A DNA stretch of 64,000 nt from Neoceratodus forsteri (taxonomy: Eukaryota > Chordata > Ceratodontiformes > Ceratodontidae), in assembly GCA_016271365.2 (NCBI GenBank), contig CM057456.1, forward strand, positions 614,673,501 through 614,737,500, given 5' to 3'. Within the stretch, counting starts at the first letter, position 1. Each line of letters begins with the position of its first letter. The position numbers were made by a program, and so were the translations under genes. Below, piece by piece: positions 1 to 12,061 of this stretch. The notes under the pieces were generated by a model. The model did no database searches, was not told the DNA's origin, and saw only the letters and a list, made by a program, of their open reading frames with translations.

Positions 1-645
1 TTATGGAATACAGTATATGGAGGGTCCGTCACCAAGGCATGAATTTCGAGACCCTGGGCTGAGGTAATGGCCACCAGGAAGGCAGTCTTCCAGGTAAGAA
101 ATTTTAGCTCACAGGTAGCTAGGGGCTCGAAAGGCTTCCGAGTGAGCATGTCCAGCACCAGGTTAATGTCCCAGGTTGCAACTGGACGCTTAACAGGGGG
201 TCTGGTATGAAGAATCCCCTTAAGAAATCTCTTCACCATAGGAAGCTGAGCCAGAGTCAAGGAAGAAACCGTCTCATGGAACGCTGAGATGGCACTAAGG
301 TGAACTTTAACTGTGGAGTACTGGAGACCTGAGTTTGATAGGTCCAAAAGATAGTCCAGAACCTTGTCAGGAGGACAGGAAAAGGGATTCCAAGAGGACT
401 TTGCACACCAGAGAGAAAAGCGTTTCCATTTGGAAGCGTACGTTTTTCGGGTGGCTGGCTTCCGCGCAGCCAGAAGGATGTCCGAGACTCTACGAGAGAC
501 GTTGAATCGATTCACTTCTACCTCTTCAGGAGCCAAGCATGAAGGTGAAGTGATTTCAGGTTGGGACACAACGAACCGAGTCAAAAGGTTGATTTGCAAG
601 GAAGTGGTCTCGAGAGGCTGCCAACATACTGTTGAGCAGAGGAAA
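1..645 (-). pseudogene. D1 tyrosine recombinase, N-terminal part
   Basis: This stretch parallels 50900-51610 of D12, which encodes the SAM-like N-terminal domain and first catalytic Arg box of a DIRS recombinase. The YR of this family joins a circular double-stranded DNA copy to the target, in place of a DDE integrase. The minus strand gives short translated blocks similar to the D12 protein, but stops and frameshifts separate them. The part carrying the H-x-x-R and Tyr residues lies outside the window to the left. Not functional as seen. Confidence 0.65.
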
Positions 646-2290
646 CTATAGTTGCCGAGGCCAGGAGGGAGCAATGAGAATCATTTTGGTCCCCTGAGAC
701 TCAACTTGAGGAGAACTCTCTGGATTAGAGGGAGCGTGGAAGGCGTAAAGAAAACGCTTTGTCCACCGCAGCCTGAACGCATCCTGACAGAAAATGCCAG
801 GCCCTGGATTTCTGGAGCAGAAGAGAGGCAGTTTCGTTGAGTGGGGATGCAAAAGGTCCAGGTCTGGAGTCCCCACTCTTTGAATAGTGACCGAGCTCAC
901 GCTGGATCAAGAGACCACTCGTGAGGGTCTGCCTCCGTTCTGCTGAGGGATCTGCTGATCGCTTTGTATACCTGGCAGATAAGTCGCCTGAATCAGAGAC
1001 TTGTGCTCCGAGCACCACTCCCACACCCTCATTGCTTCCCTGCAAAGGGGGTAAGAATGAGCACCGCCTGGCTTGTTGATGTAATACATCACAGCTTTGT
1101 TGTCCGTTTGAAGGAGAATGTTCTTGTGACAAAGGATATCCTTCAGCGCTGGATCGCGAGAGAGGACCGCTCATCTCCAGGTATTTATGGAGCAGAGTTT
1201 CACTGAGTCCATGCACCTGAGTGGAGGGAGCTACAGTGAGCTCTCCTCCCATTAGCGATGCATCTGTGGTGATGGAGATCTGATGATCCGGGGAGCAAAG
1301 GGGGTCCCTTCCAGAGATTGCTCTGAGTCCACCAGGTGAGAGCTTCAAGGGCCCGCACCTCGGGGATAAGACTGTGGTGAGAGGTCGATCACTGAGTGGA
1401 GATATCACTGGGTGGTTCTGCAATCGGGTAGGGGTACAGTGAACAGAGGACTATGAGACCTTAATATGCGCTGTATCGAGAGTTGTAACCATTGTTCTCC
1501 CGATAACGGGCCATCCGGGTTGAGCGAGTCTCGTCCTGAAGAAAGCCGTGAAGAGGTGTCTAGAAGCTGCCCTATGAAAAAGGAGCCTGGGAGGCTGCAG
1601 TTGCATTTTTTCCAAATTCAGCAGAATTTCATGGACGAAGAAGATGAGAAGCGCTGTGCTGGCTTGTGTCCCTTGAAGGAAGGGCTTATGAACAATCAGT
1701 CCAGGTAGGGAAAACACTGGAGTCCGACATCTTCGAGATGCGCTACAGAATCAACACTTTGTAAAGATCAAGGGCGGCCAGGATAGCCCAAAAGGCAGGA
1801 CTGAACTGATAATGCTGAATCATAGAGCTACAAACCTGAGGGAACTTGCGGTGGCTGGGTGACAGATGTTGGTAAGCTGTTCTGCATATCCAGGAGGCCA
1901 GCCAGTCGTGTTGATGCAGCAAGGGTACAGGGTACCTTGGAAATTTTTTTAATTTCTCCTTGGGGAATTTGTTTAACTTCCTGAGGTGTCTGAATGGGGC
2001 GCATCTCTGTGACTTTTCGGAAACCAGAAGCATGGAGAGAACCCCAGTTTCTCGCAGATACGGGGCACCAGTTCTATTGCTCTGCGCTGTTAGAAGGCCT
2101 GATCTCGGTGGTGAGGAGGTCTGACTGAGAGGTCGACAACCCGCTGTCGCCTGGGTGACAATTTGGGGGTTTCAAACAATTGAGAGGAATAATCCTCGCT
2201 AATTATCCCAAGGACCCATTTGTCCGAAGGCGGACTTCCACTGGTTGGTGAAGTACATCAGATGCCTCCACCAGGAGAAAGTTCCACCGG
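646..2290 (-). pseudogene. D1 reverse transcriptase-RNase H
   Basis: Minus-strand fragments in several frames match D12 RT-RH: a fingers block (RKLNKFPKEKLKKFP, near 1930-1990), the segment with LLHQHDWLAS (near 1900), and RNase H text near 907-1092 (YYINKPGGAHSYPLCREAMR). In the family the enzyme copies element RNA into the circular DNA intermediate. Frame changes occur at least at the RT/RNase H boundary and near 1740, so it cannot make a full protein. Confidence 0.75.
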
Positions 2291-4130
2291 CATGTGGCGG
2301 AATCGGGCCAGCAATTATAGGGTGGGGCTTAGCTTTTGGCCCCGCTTTTTTGAGGTTGGAGGCTGGCTTGAAGCTTCTGCTCTGTTCGAAGGATTGACTA
2401 TAAGAAACTGACGCCTGTTCACACAGCGCCTTGTGAGGAGCAGGCGGAGGGGTCTGGCCAGTTCTAATGGCCGTACCTAGTCTCTGAGTGGTTTCGCGCT
2501 GTTCCACCTGAGGCTGAAAAGAAAGGAGCCATCAGGCGCCATTGGCCGCCGCGAGCATCATCGGGAAGCGAAGTACGAGCTGGGAATGGCGCCGAGTAAA
2601 TACCGTGGCTGCTGATCGAAGCAGGTCGAAGAGTCCATCGCTGCTGACCTGGTTATGGACTCAATACCTAGTAACGGTCAGAAGAAGTCGACTTGGAGTC
2701 CTAACTGAAGAGCTAACTATTCTTTTCAAAGAGTGCCAGGATATACTCATACTGAGAAAATAGCTCGATAACTGGCAATGCATACTTAGAGTGGAGGCAA
2801 AGACTCTTACCTAATGTATCAATCTACGAGACTCTTTGTTAATAGGTCGAGTTATAGTTTGAGGAAGAACGACCATCATTCTCTGCCAGGACTACAATAG
2901 ATCCGCAGTCTTGGGATGCCAAATGGACTATCCTGGGAGTTGAATACTTATCAATGATTTAGCTACTGAGGAATAAGAGTAGATTCCATACCATTCCATA
3001 CCATTGAGACAGCTCAAGGAAGGTTGGATCGAGGAGTCAACCCATAGGGATTCCAAGGAAGGTACTGAGTCTTAATATCTTCCCAGGATCGATGTCTGTA
3101 GTCTGGAGAGAAAGAGGATCCAGGTTCTTCAACAGAGACTAAAGGACAGGTCCCCACCATGCCAGGCTCTGTAGAAGAAGAAAGATCCCAGCCTCCATTT
3201 CATCACCCAAATCAAGGTTCAATAGCTCAAGACATCCTGATGGTCCAGAAGGACTGTTTTGACAGGAAAGGAGGAAATTAGAGGAGGAAATAGCAGAGAA
3301 ATATGGAGAGTCCCCGAGGCCCTGCGCCGAGAAGGCAACGGTAGAACGCATTGAGAGGGCACGGCGTCACGAGACCAAACGGTGTCATTGAATTAAGTGA
3401 GCCACGACGGCGCCAGACCTAACGGCGACAAGTAGGCGGGCGTCGGCGAGACCAGCCACGGACGGCGCTGACTAGGGCACCGGAAGTGCCGACAAGCCAA
3501 CAGACTCATGAAGGCGCCGAAACGCCCCCAGGAACCTGGAAAGCCAGAGCTAAAAAAACAGACATGGCAGGTAGGCCCTTTCCCGCAGCCATGAGGGGGG
3601 ACACCTTGCGCTGAGTCACCGCATCAAGAAGGCACCGCGCGATCAGGGAAGGTCCAACTACTCTACCTGATCGCTGAGGAGCCCGGGGCCCGAGGCAACG
3701 AGCAGGCAGAGAACCAACCTCCTGCCCATTACCCATAAGAGCGCTCACTGATGAAACTGCTCATCTGGAGCCCTACCTATAGGGGAGGGGTTGGCTGTCG
3801 AGGACGACGGTCACCAGCAGTTGGCTAATTCAAGAAGGAGAACGGCAACTAGCTATGATAACCGATCACGACTGCAAGAGACATATGCCAGAGGGCACTT
3901 TTGAGTGATGCTTCTCTTTGACCTGTGTAAGAAGTTTCGAGGTCAACGGGTGCTGAGAATGCACTGCTTATTTATGCCGACGGGGGACCGCCATCCCCCG
4001 GCATCGGCTTGACCGCTGTCGGAACCCCGCTGAGGAGAAGGAGGCTGACCACCCAGCCCGCTGACGAATAGCTAACAAGCCCCCGTCACCTGACCTGCTC
4101 ATGTCGACCGGTTCAGTAGGCGGAGACTTT
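2291..4130 (-). pseudogene. D1 Gag-like region, decayed
   Basis: Lies between RT-RH and the left ITR, the gag position of DIRS elements, and parallels 53400-55310 of D12. The C-terminal part ends near a sequence translating as NQWKSAFGQMGPW, the start of RT. Frames are short and disrupted, and the sequence is more decayed than in D12. Function is inferred only from position and similarity to the other copies. Confidence 0.55.
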
Positions 4131-4214
4131 CATGTTAAATTAAAATATTGTAAATTTAACAAAATATAATAAATTAAGTTGATACTACTATCGAGATAAT
4201 AAGAAAAAAAAATA

Positions 4215-4455
4215 AACTGAAAACGTTCGTTTGTAGTTTGACTCTGGTGGCAGTGACTGCCACTGAAGCGGACTTGACGGCGGGAAAAGGAACTGAGGCG
4301 TGAGGTCGCCGCCGAGATGGTCATTGCCGCCGAGCGCTGACGCGCGCCATGCCCGCCGCTTCTCGCACGACCTCCAGCAAAAGTTTGCCCTCGGTGGGTC
4401 CAGTGCCTCCGTGCTAATCCCACTAGTGAATGAGGGTGAGAATGTCCAGGAAGAT
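4215..4455 (-). repeat. D1 left ITR
   Basis: Shares the family I left-end pattern with D3 (22612-22892) and D12 (55430-55710): a box around gaactgaggcg, a ggtcctagtgcctccg-like block, and a terminal gtccaggaagat. The last base of D1 is placed at 4455 because D2 RT sequence begins directly after it. Confidence 0.8.
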
Positions 4456-4985
4456 CTGTACAACATTTTGTAAAACCGCCTTGCTGATAGCTACAAAGGG
4501 CAGGACTCCTGAACTGATAATGTTGTCCCAGAGCCACAAACCCAGGAATTTGTGATGCCTGTATTAGAAATGTGCTGGTACATCCTGCATGTCTAGGGAG
4601 GCTAGCCAGTCATGTTGATGAAGCAAAGTATCATGTTCAGAGAACATTTCGAATTTCTCCTTGGGGAGAAATTTGTTTAGATTTCTGATCCGTGGAAGCA
4701 TGCCTCGGGACTCTTTGGAACCAGCAATGGAGAGAAACCTGTGTTCGCTGATGCGTTGCGGCACTAATACCGCCCTCCTGTTGATCAGAAGCCCTGAATC
4801 TCATCAAGAAGGTCGACGAAGGGTTGGCCTGGGCTGTCGCTTAAGACGATCCGAGGTCTCCACAAGATTGAGTGAATATCCTCACACTATCCGGCGATTC
4901 CATTTGTCTGAGGTTGCACTTCCATTGGCTGTAGAAGTGCATCAGACAAACTCCCACCGTGAGGAAAGTCCACTCGGCAGTTGAG
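4456..4985 (-). pseudogene. D2 reverse transcriptase, N-terminal fragment
   Basis: Minus-strand translation shows LLHQHDWLASLDMQD near 4585-4640, which is the RT motif A region, and NLNKFLPKEKFEMFS near 4650-4690, matching fingers sequence of D12. The conserved FPYLDD active-site part is lost to the D1 junction at 4456. Several stops interrupt the frame. Confidence 0.75.
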
Positions 4986-6770
4986 TTGGGACTTGGGCCA
5001 GCAACTATAAGGTGCGTGCTGCATTTTGGCCTGCGCTTGTGTGTCCTTTTGAGGTTGGCAGGCTGATTTTTATGGAAACTCTCTGCCTTGAAGGACCGAC
5101 GTTATGAAACTGTTTATTGACACTTTAGGATAGAGGAGGTCGACAACTTAATGGCTGACCTCGTTGGCGCTTCACAGCTTGTTCACCTGGAGACCAAAAG
5201 ATAACTATCAAAAGGCAACATGTTATTGCTGCCGCGCATCATTCGTGAAGCTCTATCGCGAGCTGGCATGACGGCGGTAAATACCAGCAGCCGTCAGACG
5301 GAAGCAGTGTTCAGCATACATAGCTGGTTTTAACCTGTTGGTTAGATTCGATACTTTTGGTCGGTTTCAGCAGTCGGTTGTATCAGACCCGGTAGAGCCA
5401 ACCATCTGTTTGATAGAATGCCACGGATATACCTATTGGAAGAAATAGCTTGGATGGCGATATTATACTTGGTGTGAAGCACAAAGACTCTCTTACCTAA
5501 GGTGTCTCTTTACGACATTCTTTTGTTTAATAGTCGAGGTTGTAGCGAAGAACGATCTATCATTCTCTGCCAGGACTATTAGATCCCAAAGGCTTGAGAC
5601 GTCAAAATGGGCTCTATCCTTGGGGCTGGCTTTTCTCAGGATTTAGCCACCAAAGGGTGAGCAGGATTGTCTATACCATTGAGACAGCGCTCAAAGGAAG
5701 GCTGAACCAGAGAGTCAAATCATAGATTCCGAGCGAAAGTATTGGAGTCTTAATTCCAGACGATGTTTGGAGAAAGAGTGGAATCAAATTTTCAGCAGAG
5801 GCTTAAAGACAGGTCCTCACCACAGGCTCTGGCAGTAATAGATCCTGTTTTCTACTTCACTACCAGGCGGTTGTCTGGGTCAGGGTTCACTGTCATTCCA
5901 GACAGTCCAGAGGGATGTATGGACAGAAAGGAGGAAATCAGAGGAAAGGGATGAAGAAGAGGAAAGGGAGGAGTCCTGAGTGCTTAAGGACGCCCTGAGA
6001 GCCCTGCGCTGTGGGAGGCGCAGCATGGGCCGAAGAGCGACGGCAATTTAAAAACGGTGCCAGGGACCACACTGCACCAAAGACGCATCAGATGACTGAT
6101 TGTTCGAGGATGGCGCCGACAGACTACTGCGCTGAGTTGCTGTCAACGCCAAGGGCACCAAAACACCCAAGACTCCGAAAAACAGAGGACTTGAAGGTAA
6201 GAAGAAGAGCAGGAGATAAAGGCATCGTGTGGTGCGGGCGCCCGCCGCAGCCATGTGGGGATGGCTGCCGAGCTCTATCGCACCAAGAGGTGCCATCGCT
6301 ACCAGGAGGCCTTCAACCACCCTACCTGGTCTCCCAAGGCCTGAAGGCCCTGAGGACCGGAGTCAAGTAGCTGAACTAACCGAGCCCATTGTCTACAAGA
6401 AGAGCGTGCCCACTGATGAAAACTGTCATATCTGAAGATCTACCTGGGCAGGTGTTGGCATGTTGAAGACGCCGGTTAACAGAAATAGAAGCTGGCGATT
6501 CAAGGAGGAGACCGGCACCAGTTCTGTTAACAGACCGTTTATGCGGAGATATAGTAGGGCGACTTTCGAGTGCTTTTTGACCTGTGTGCCTAAGAAGATT
6601 TTGAGGCCAAAACGGCATGTGACCTTATTTTATACCTGGGGACCGCCCACCCTCAGGCATTGTACTGACTGTTGGACCTCTTCGAGAAGGTATGGACCGA
6701 CCCAGCCCGACTGATGAACAGCTGCTTACTGTAAGCTCCTACCGTCACCTGACCTGCCATGTCTCGACCC
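4986..6770 (-). pseudogene. D2 Gag-like region, decayed
   Basis: Collinear with 53400-55310 of D12 and with the D3 gag, including the segment around 6290-6440 that matches the gag part near 22040-22160. It lacks a long reading frame on the minus strand. Longer open frames on the plus strand are antisense shadows. Confidence 0.55.
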
Positions 6771-6834
6771 ATGAAAGTAGGCTAAGACTTTTTTTTTTAA
6801 ATAAGAAGAAACTATGATACTTTATCGGTGATAT

Positions 6835-7065
6835 TACTACATAACAAAAACTGAAAACTGTGCTGCAGCTGAAGTTTGACTTGTGGGCGGACATCGCTAC
6901 CGAAGTGCACTAACGCGGAAGGAACTGAGGCGGTTGATCGAGACAGTTGGTTACCGCATTTTGAGGGTGCGGCCACCGCGTTTTCCTGCCGCCTCCAGCA
7001 AGAGCTGGCTGGTTCCAGGCTGGCGAGAGCTCTTATTAATGAGGGTGAGACTTGTCCAGGAAGAC
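6835..7065 (-). repeat. D2 left ITR
   Basis: Contains ggaactgaggcggttg, the cctccagcaagag block and terminal gtccaggaagac, all shared with the other family I left ends. It is immediately followed by the right end of D3. Confidence 0.8.
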
Positions 7066-7290
7066 GGTGCTACTGCCTTGATCTCTTGACGAGTCTCCAC
7101 CACTCATTCACACTAATGGGACGCGCCGGAGGCACCAGGACCAGCTGAGCAAAATTTTTGCTGAGGCCAGCGCCAATGGAGCAGCGAGGAGTTGCACCCA
7201 GCTCCAGCGAGTGGTAATGATTACCTCTGCCGACCTCCAACTCATTTCAGTACTTTTTCCCAAGGAGGCAGCGAATTCAACTTGAAGGAT
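7066..7290 (-). repeat. D3 right ITR
   Basis: The run tctccaccactcattcac at 7091-7108 and the gagccgcgaggag-like block are inverted relative to 22690-22892 and parallel to the D12 right ITR at 49882-50120. The outer 20 bases are degenerate where it meets D2. Confidence 0.75.
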
Positions 7291-7421
7291 AGCCTAACCA
7301 AAAAAAAAAATGGACATAAGATAGTCCGATCGCCTTTTATAAGAAGGGTTTGACAGAAGTCTTCACAACTCTAAAGATTTGAGGAGTGAGACCAACAACA
7401 GAGGTGAGCTTTGTGATGATG

Positions 7422-7532
7422 GATGTGAATGAGTGGTGGAGACCATCCAAGAAGATCAAGAATTGGTAGGTACATAATTTCATCTTCCTGGACATGTCTG
7501 CACCATCATTCACACTAATGGAGGTACTGTTT
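7422..7532 (-). repeat. D3 internal complementary region
   Basis: The first half (gaatgagtggtggagacc to ggtaggtac) is the reverse complement of a family I right end. The second half (tcttcctggacatg to cattcacactaatgg) is the reverse complement of a left end. In DIRS elements this region is the template that lets the two ends be joined when the circle is made. Confidence 0.85.
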
Positions 7533-7539
7533 TGGCCCC

Positions 7540-8740
7540 TCGGGAAGGCGCAGGAGAGACCAAGAGCCTTAGTTGTAGGACAGTCTGTTGATGGTTCCAC
7601 AAAGGGAAGAATGTCTGGCAGTGGGGTATCCAGCATAGTGTTTCAACTCAGTATGCATGGAGCTCCAGGTAGCCGTATGGTAAATATCTGTGCTAGGCAC
7701 GCTATGGATTTTCGCCAGATGCTGCCACCGCCTAGAGTGAGCGTAAACTCTGCCTCTGACCTAACCTGCACCATGGAATAGCAGGGTGAAGGGCATACCA
7801 CCAGCTATGTTGAGATACATCTGATAGCTTTTACAGGTTGACCCAGCCGGTCTCATGGAAGGAAACAAACAGTTGTTGAGTGCCAGGAGTCTTCTTCGTT
7901 TCATCTAGACTACAAACGCTAAAGCTTCTTAACGCCCAAGTAATGAAGAGATCGTTTCCTTCATTTTGGAAGCACGCAGTAAGAGGGAATAACCAAAGGT
8001 TGGTTTAGATGAAATTCGGTCACAACCTTGGGAAGAATTTTGGATGGGTTCTAAGGACCACTTTGTCTTTATGGAACACAGTATACGGAGGGTCTGTGAT
8101 CAGGTTATTATCTCAGAGACCCTCATGGATGGAGGTAATGGCCATCAGGAAGGCCGCTTTCCAGGTGAGAAATTTAGCTCACAGGTAGCCAGAGGTTCGA
8201 AAGGTTTCGAGTGAGCATTTCAGGACAAGATTAATGTCCCAGGCTGCAACTGGACGCCTTGTGGGAGGTCAGGTCTGGAATCCTTTAAGAAACCTCTAAC
8301 TATCGTAGCACTGAGCCAGTGACAAGGAAAGTGCCCGCTCATGATAGGCTGAAATGGCACAAAGGTGAATCTTTGACTGTAGAGTACTGCAGACCTGAAT
8401 TTGAGAAGTTCAAGAGGTACTCAGAATTTTATCTGGTGGGCAGGAAAGGAATTTAAAGAGGATTTTGCACACCAGAATGAAAACGCCATTTGGCTGTGTG
8501 TCTTCCTAGTGGCTGGTGCTTCCGTGCAGCCAGAAGAATATCTTGAAACCCTGTGAGACATTGAACTCTGTTACTTTTACCCTTTCAGGAGCCAAGCATG
8601 AAGGTGAAGCTACCTCAGGTTGGGATGAACAACAGGCCCCTGAGTCAAGAGGTTCGCCTGAAGGGGAGTGGGTTTTATCGGAGCTGCCGACATATTGTTG
8701 AGTAGTGAAACCACATCTGTCGAGGCCAGAAGGTAGCAAT
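7540..8740 (-). pseudogene. D3 tyrosine recombinase, decayed
   Basis: Collinear with the D12 YR. On the minus strand near 7620-7680 a block translates as ATWSSMHTELKHYAG, so the presumed nucleophilic Tyr (KHY) is retained. The HSxR box just upstream (near 7735) carries an indel. The N-terminal part near 8506-8739 shows PSCLAPERVKVTEFN, matching the SAM-like start seen in D12. Multiple stops make it a pseudogene. Confidence 0.7.
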
Positions 8741-10400
8741 GAGGATCATTTTGTCCCCTGGGATTTGAATCTTGAGAAGTACCTTCTGAATTAGAGGAGT
8801 GGTGAAAAGGCGTACAGAAAGCGCTTTTGCCAACTGCAGCCTGAATGCATCCTGGACAGAAAATGCCAGGCCCTGATTTCTGAGCAGAAGAGAGGCAGTT
8901 TTGTGTTGAGTGGGATGCAAAGGTCCAGGTTTGGAGTTCCCCACCCGCGAATATTGACTGAACCACGACTGAGTCGAGAGACCATTCTGTGAGGATCTGT
9001 CTGTTCTGTTGAGGTGCTCTTGCCAGTTCGCTCTGCACCCTGGCTGGTAGACTGCTTGATTAGAGATTTGTGCCGAAAGACCATTCCCACACTCATCGCC
9101 TTCGCATAAGGTGAGCAGTGAGCTCCTTGTTTGTTGATGTAATACATCACTGCTTTGTTGTCCGCTTGAAGGAGAATGTTCTTGGACAGAGAATGTCCTC
9201 AACGCCTGACCGCATAAAGGACTTGCCTCATTTCTAAGATATTTATGTGAAGCTGGACTCGATCTGAGTCCACGCATTTTTGGAGTGTGAGAGCCTGACA
9301 GTGAGCTCTCACCCCATTAGGGAGGCGCCTGTGGTAATGGAAATCTGATGATCCAGAGGAGCAAAGTGATACCCTTCTAGGAGATTGTTCTTCTATGCGA
9401 CCACCAGGTGAGTGACCTCTTAGGGTTCTGTCACCTTGATGAGAAAGGATCATTGGTGAGTGGTTGTTAGACCACTGAGTACTGAGCATCCACTGAGAAG
9501 TTCATGTGAAGGCTAGCTAGGGTTAGTGAACACAGAGGATGCCATGAGACCTAGCATCCATTGCATCGAGAGAGCTGGAACAGAGTCGCTTCCCGGATGT
9601 GACGGGCCATCTGAAGGATATCGCCTTCTGTCCCGTGGAAGAAAAGCTCGTGACAGGAGGTGTCCAGAAGAGTCTTTATGAAAGGAGTCTCTGGAGGCTG
9701 CAACCGCGTATTTTTTAAGTTTAGCAGGACTCTAGCGGGCGAAACGCAGAAGCCGTGTCCACGGCGCCCAGAGTTCCCCTGCCTGGAAGCGACTTTGCCA
9801 GAAGCCAATCGCCCAGATAAGGAATACCTGTATTCCGATCTTTCTGAGATGTGTTGCGAGAATTGCACAACACTTGTAAAAAACTGGGCGCCAAGACAGC
9901 CTCCAAAGGGTGAGACTTGAACTGATATTGTTGTCCCAGAGCCACAAACCTTAGGAATTTGTGATGCTTTGGTGAACAGAAATGTGCTGGTAAGCATCCT
10001 GCATTCTTGGGAGGCCAGCTAGTCGTGTTGATGAAGCAAAGGTAACAAGGTTCCTATGAAATCATTTTTTGAATTTCTCCTGTAGAAATTTGTTTAGTTT
10101 TCTGAGGTCCAAATGGGGCACATGCCCCAGTTTCTTTTGGAACCAGAAAGCAATGGGAGTAGAACCTCGTATTCGCTGATGCAGCGCACTACTTCCACTG
10201 CCCTGTTGTTCAGAAGGCCCTGAATCTCTGCTGCAAGAAGTTCGACTGAAGGCTGACAGCTTGGGCTGGTTTGGAGGACGATCCGGAGGGGTTCCAAGAT
10301 TGAGTGAATACCGCTGGATTATCCCCAGGACCCATCTGTCTGAGGTTATGGACTTCCACCGATTGTGAAGTGCGTGCAGACTGACTCCCACTGCTGAGGA
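8741..10400 (-). pseudogene. D3 reverse transcriptase-RNase H, decayed
   Basis: The order of blocks follows D12. RNase H text (MMYYINKQGAHCSPYAKAM) lies near 9060-9150, the segment with ITTDASL-like sequence near 9310, RT palm sequence near 9700-9990 and the fingers near 10060-10300. Frameshifts split it into at least five pieces. Confidence 0.75.
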
Positions 10401-11384
10401 AGAGTCCACCGGGCAATGGAGGTTGGACCTGGGCCAACGACTAGAAGGTGCGCTACGCTCTTTTGGGTCCTTCTTGGGCGCCTTCTGCTGCGCTTTTGAG
10501 GTTATGGGGCTTGGCTTTTTGCGAAATCTCCTCTGCCCCCAGCGACTGACTTTGGTGGAACTGAGTTTATTAACACCCCTGGCAGGACAGGAGGAGGTCA
10601 GCCAACTTGTCGGCTTAGTCTTCTTGTGCAGCTTCAGAGCTCGTTCTACTTGAGGGTCAAGAGACACACCATCAAAAGGCAACGCCATTTATGTTGCTGC
10701 TGCGCGGCCATTCTGAAACCTCAAGGCAAGAGCCAGGAATGATTTGACGGCAAATGCTAAATGCCACCGGCTTGGAAGCAGTATCGAAAGCATCCATAGC
10801 CGCTTTTAACCTGCTGTTGTTAGGATTCGGCACCCTGTAATGGTCTGGCGGAAGTTCGACTTTATGTCCAATTCCGCTAGAGCTTTTAACTGCCTGTTTG
10901 AGAGAGTGCCAAAGGATATACTCATATTGAGAGAAATAGCCTTGGTAGTCTGGCAATATGCATTGAGGGTGGATGCAGCAAAGACTCTCTTACCCAAAGG
11001 TGTCTATCTTATGAGATTCTTTGTTAATAGGTCGCAGCTGTAGTAGTCTGGGGGAGGACGACTCTTATTTTCTGCCAAAACTACAATAGGATCCGCAGCG
11101 TTTGGGATGTTGAAAATGGGTCGATCCTTGTGGGCTGAGTATTTCCTATCTATGGATTTAGCTACTCAAGGAATGAGAGCAGGATTATTCCATACCATTT
11201 GGGACAGCGACTCAAAGGAGGGTTGTACCGAGGAGTCAAATCCGTAGAGATCTCCGAACATGTGGTGGTATTGAATCTAGTACTTCAAAGATCGAAGGTC
11301 TGTGTTTGAGAGAAAGAGTAGAAATCAAGTTTTTTCAGCAGAGACTTTAAAAGACAGGTCTCACCACAGGTTTCTGCAGCAGGG
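10401..11384 (-). pseudogene. D3 gag, C-terminal part
   Basis: The minus strand encodes ALPFDGVSLDPQVERAL near 10630-10688 and AAMDAFDTASKPVAF near 10780-10830. Both are conserved in the D12 gag (LPFDGVYLFDPQVEQAL and AAMDAFDTASRAAAA). The block precedes the RT start. It ends at the D4 insertion, and the N-terminal remainder resumes at 21419. Confidence 0.75.
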
Positions 11385-11560
11385 AAGAAAAATTACTCAC
11401 CTTAGTAATTGCTTTTCTCTCATGGAGTCTTCTATATTATAACATTAGCAGTCAGCCACTGCAGCTGAACTGCCCGGGAGAGGAAGGAGCCAACCCAGAG
11501 TGATCTGAGTTCTACAGCGAGGCCAGGTCTAAAAGCCATCTGGCAAAGTTCAAATGAACT
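11385..11560 (-). repeat. D4 right ITR
   Basis: The blocks attataacattagcagtcag, cagctgaactgcccgg and gagaggaaggagccaac are exact or near-exact inversions of 21320-21410. Confidence 0.9.
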
Positions 11561-11954
11561 GCTGAGCTCATTTACGCTAACATCAAAGAACAGAAAGTCT
11601 GTGTGAAAACTACACTAGCCCATGGCTACCTACTAGTAGTAGTAACAACAATATAAACAACAAAGAAACACCCAGAACCATAATAACAAAAATTGATGGT
11701 ATTATGGTTCGCTTTACCACCCTTGACATGCACATTATTGAACCTCCCTTCCCCGCAAGACTCAAGTCCAGGAAGGGGGCAATATAAATAACCCAAATGA
11801 AAGCAACCAGATCCCCTAACCCAAAGGAGAGGAAAGTGAACTATAATGGCATGACACAGTGTTGGCACCACCGCCACCCCTACCCAAGTAGAGGTTCTGA
11901 GAGGGGCAGAGGGAGGGTGAAAGAGATTATAGCAGACCCATGAGAAGAAAAGCA

Positions 11955-12060
11955 CTACTAAGGTGAGTAATTTTTTCTTCAAACACCATGAAGTCTTGCT
12001 ATATTATAACATTAGCAGATTACACAGCAGTACCTCCATGGAGGAGGGTCAGAACCTACT
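11955..12060 (-). repeat. D4 internal complementary region
   Basis: The stretch ctactaaggtgagtaatt is the reverse complement of the right end, and ttcaaacaccatgaagtc is the reverse complement of the left end. Its centre therefore records the joined-end sequence of the circular intermediate. Confidence 0.88.
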
Positions 12061-12061
12061 T

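Larger units (their letters stand above)
1..4455 (-). mobile_element. D1: DIRS-like retrotransposon, family I, 3' part off-window
   Basis: Read on the minus strand it runs left ITR (4215-4455), gag, RT-RH and the start of the recombinase, then leaves the window before its ICR and right ITR. The parts are collinear with D12 over their whole length. Its 5' end stops at the family terminus and is followed at once by RT sequence of another copy (D2), so D1 appears to be inserted in the RT gene of D2. All reading frames are broken by stops and small indels. Confidence 0.85.
4456..7065 (-). mobile_element. D2: DIRS-like retrotransposon, family I, 5' half
   Basis: Starts abruptly inside RT (caacattttgtaaaa, compare caacactttgtaaaa at 52785-52800 of D12) and continues through gag to a complete left ITR. 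The RNase H, YR and right end are missing here. They should lie beyond the left edge of the window if D1 inserted into D2, because D1 begins at this exact point. The 5' terminus of D2 abuts the 3' terminus of D3 with no recognisable spacer. Confidence 0.8.
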
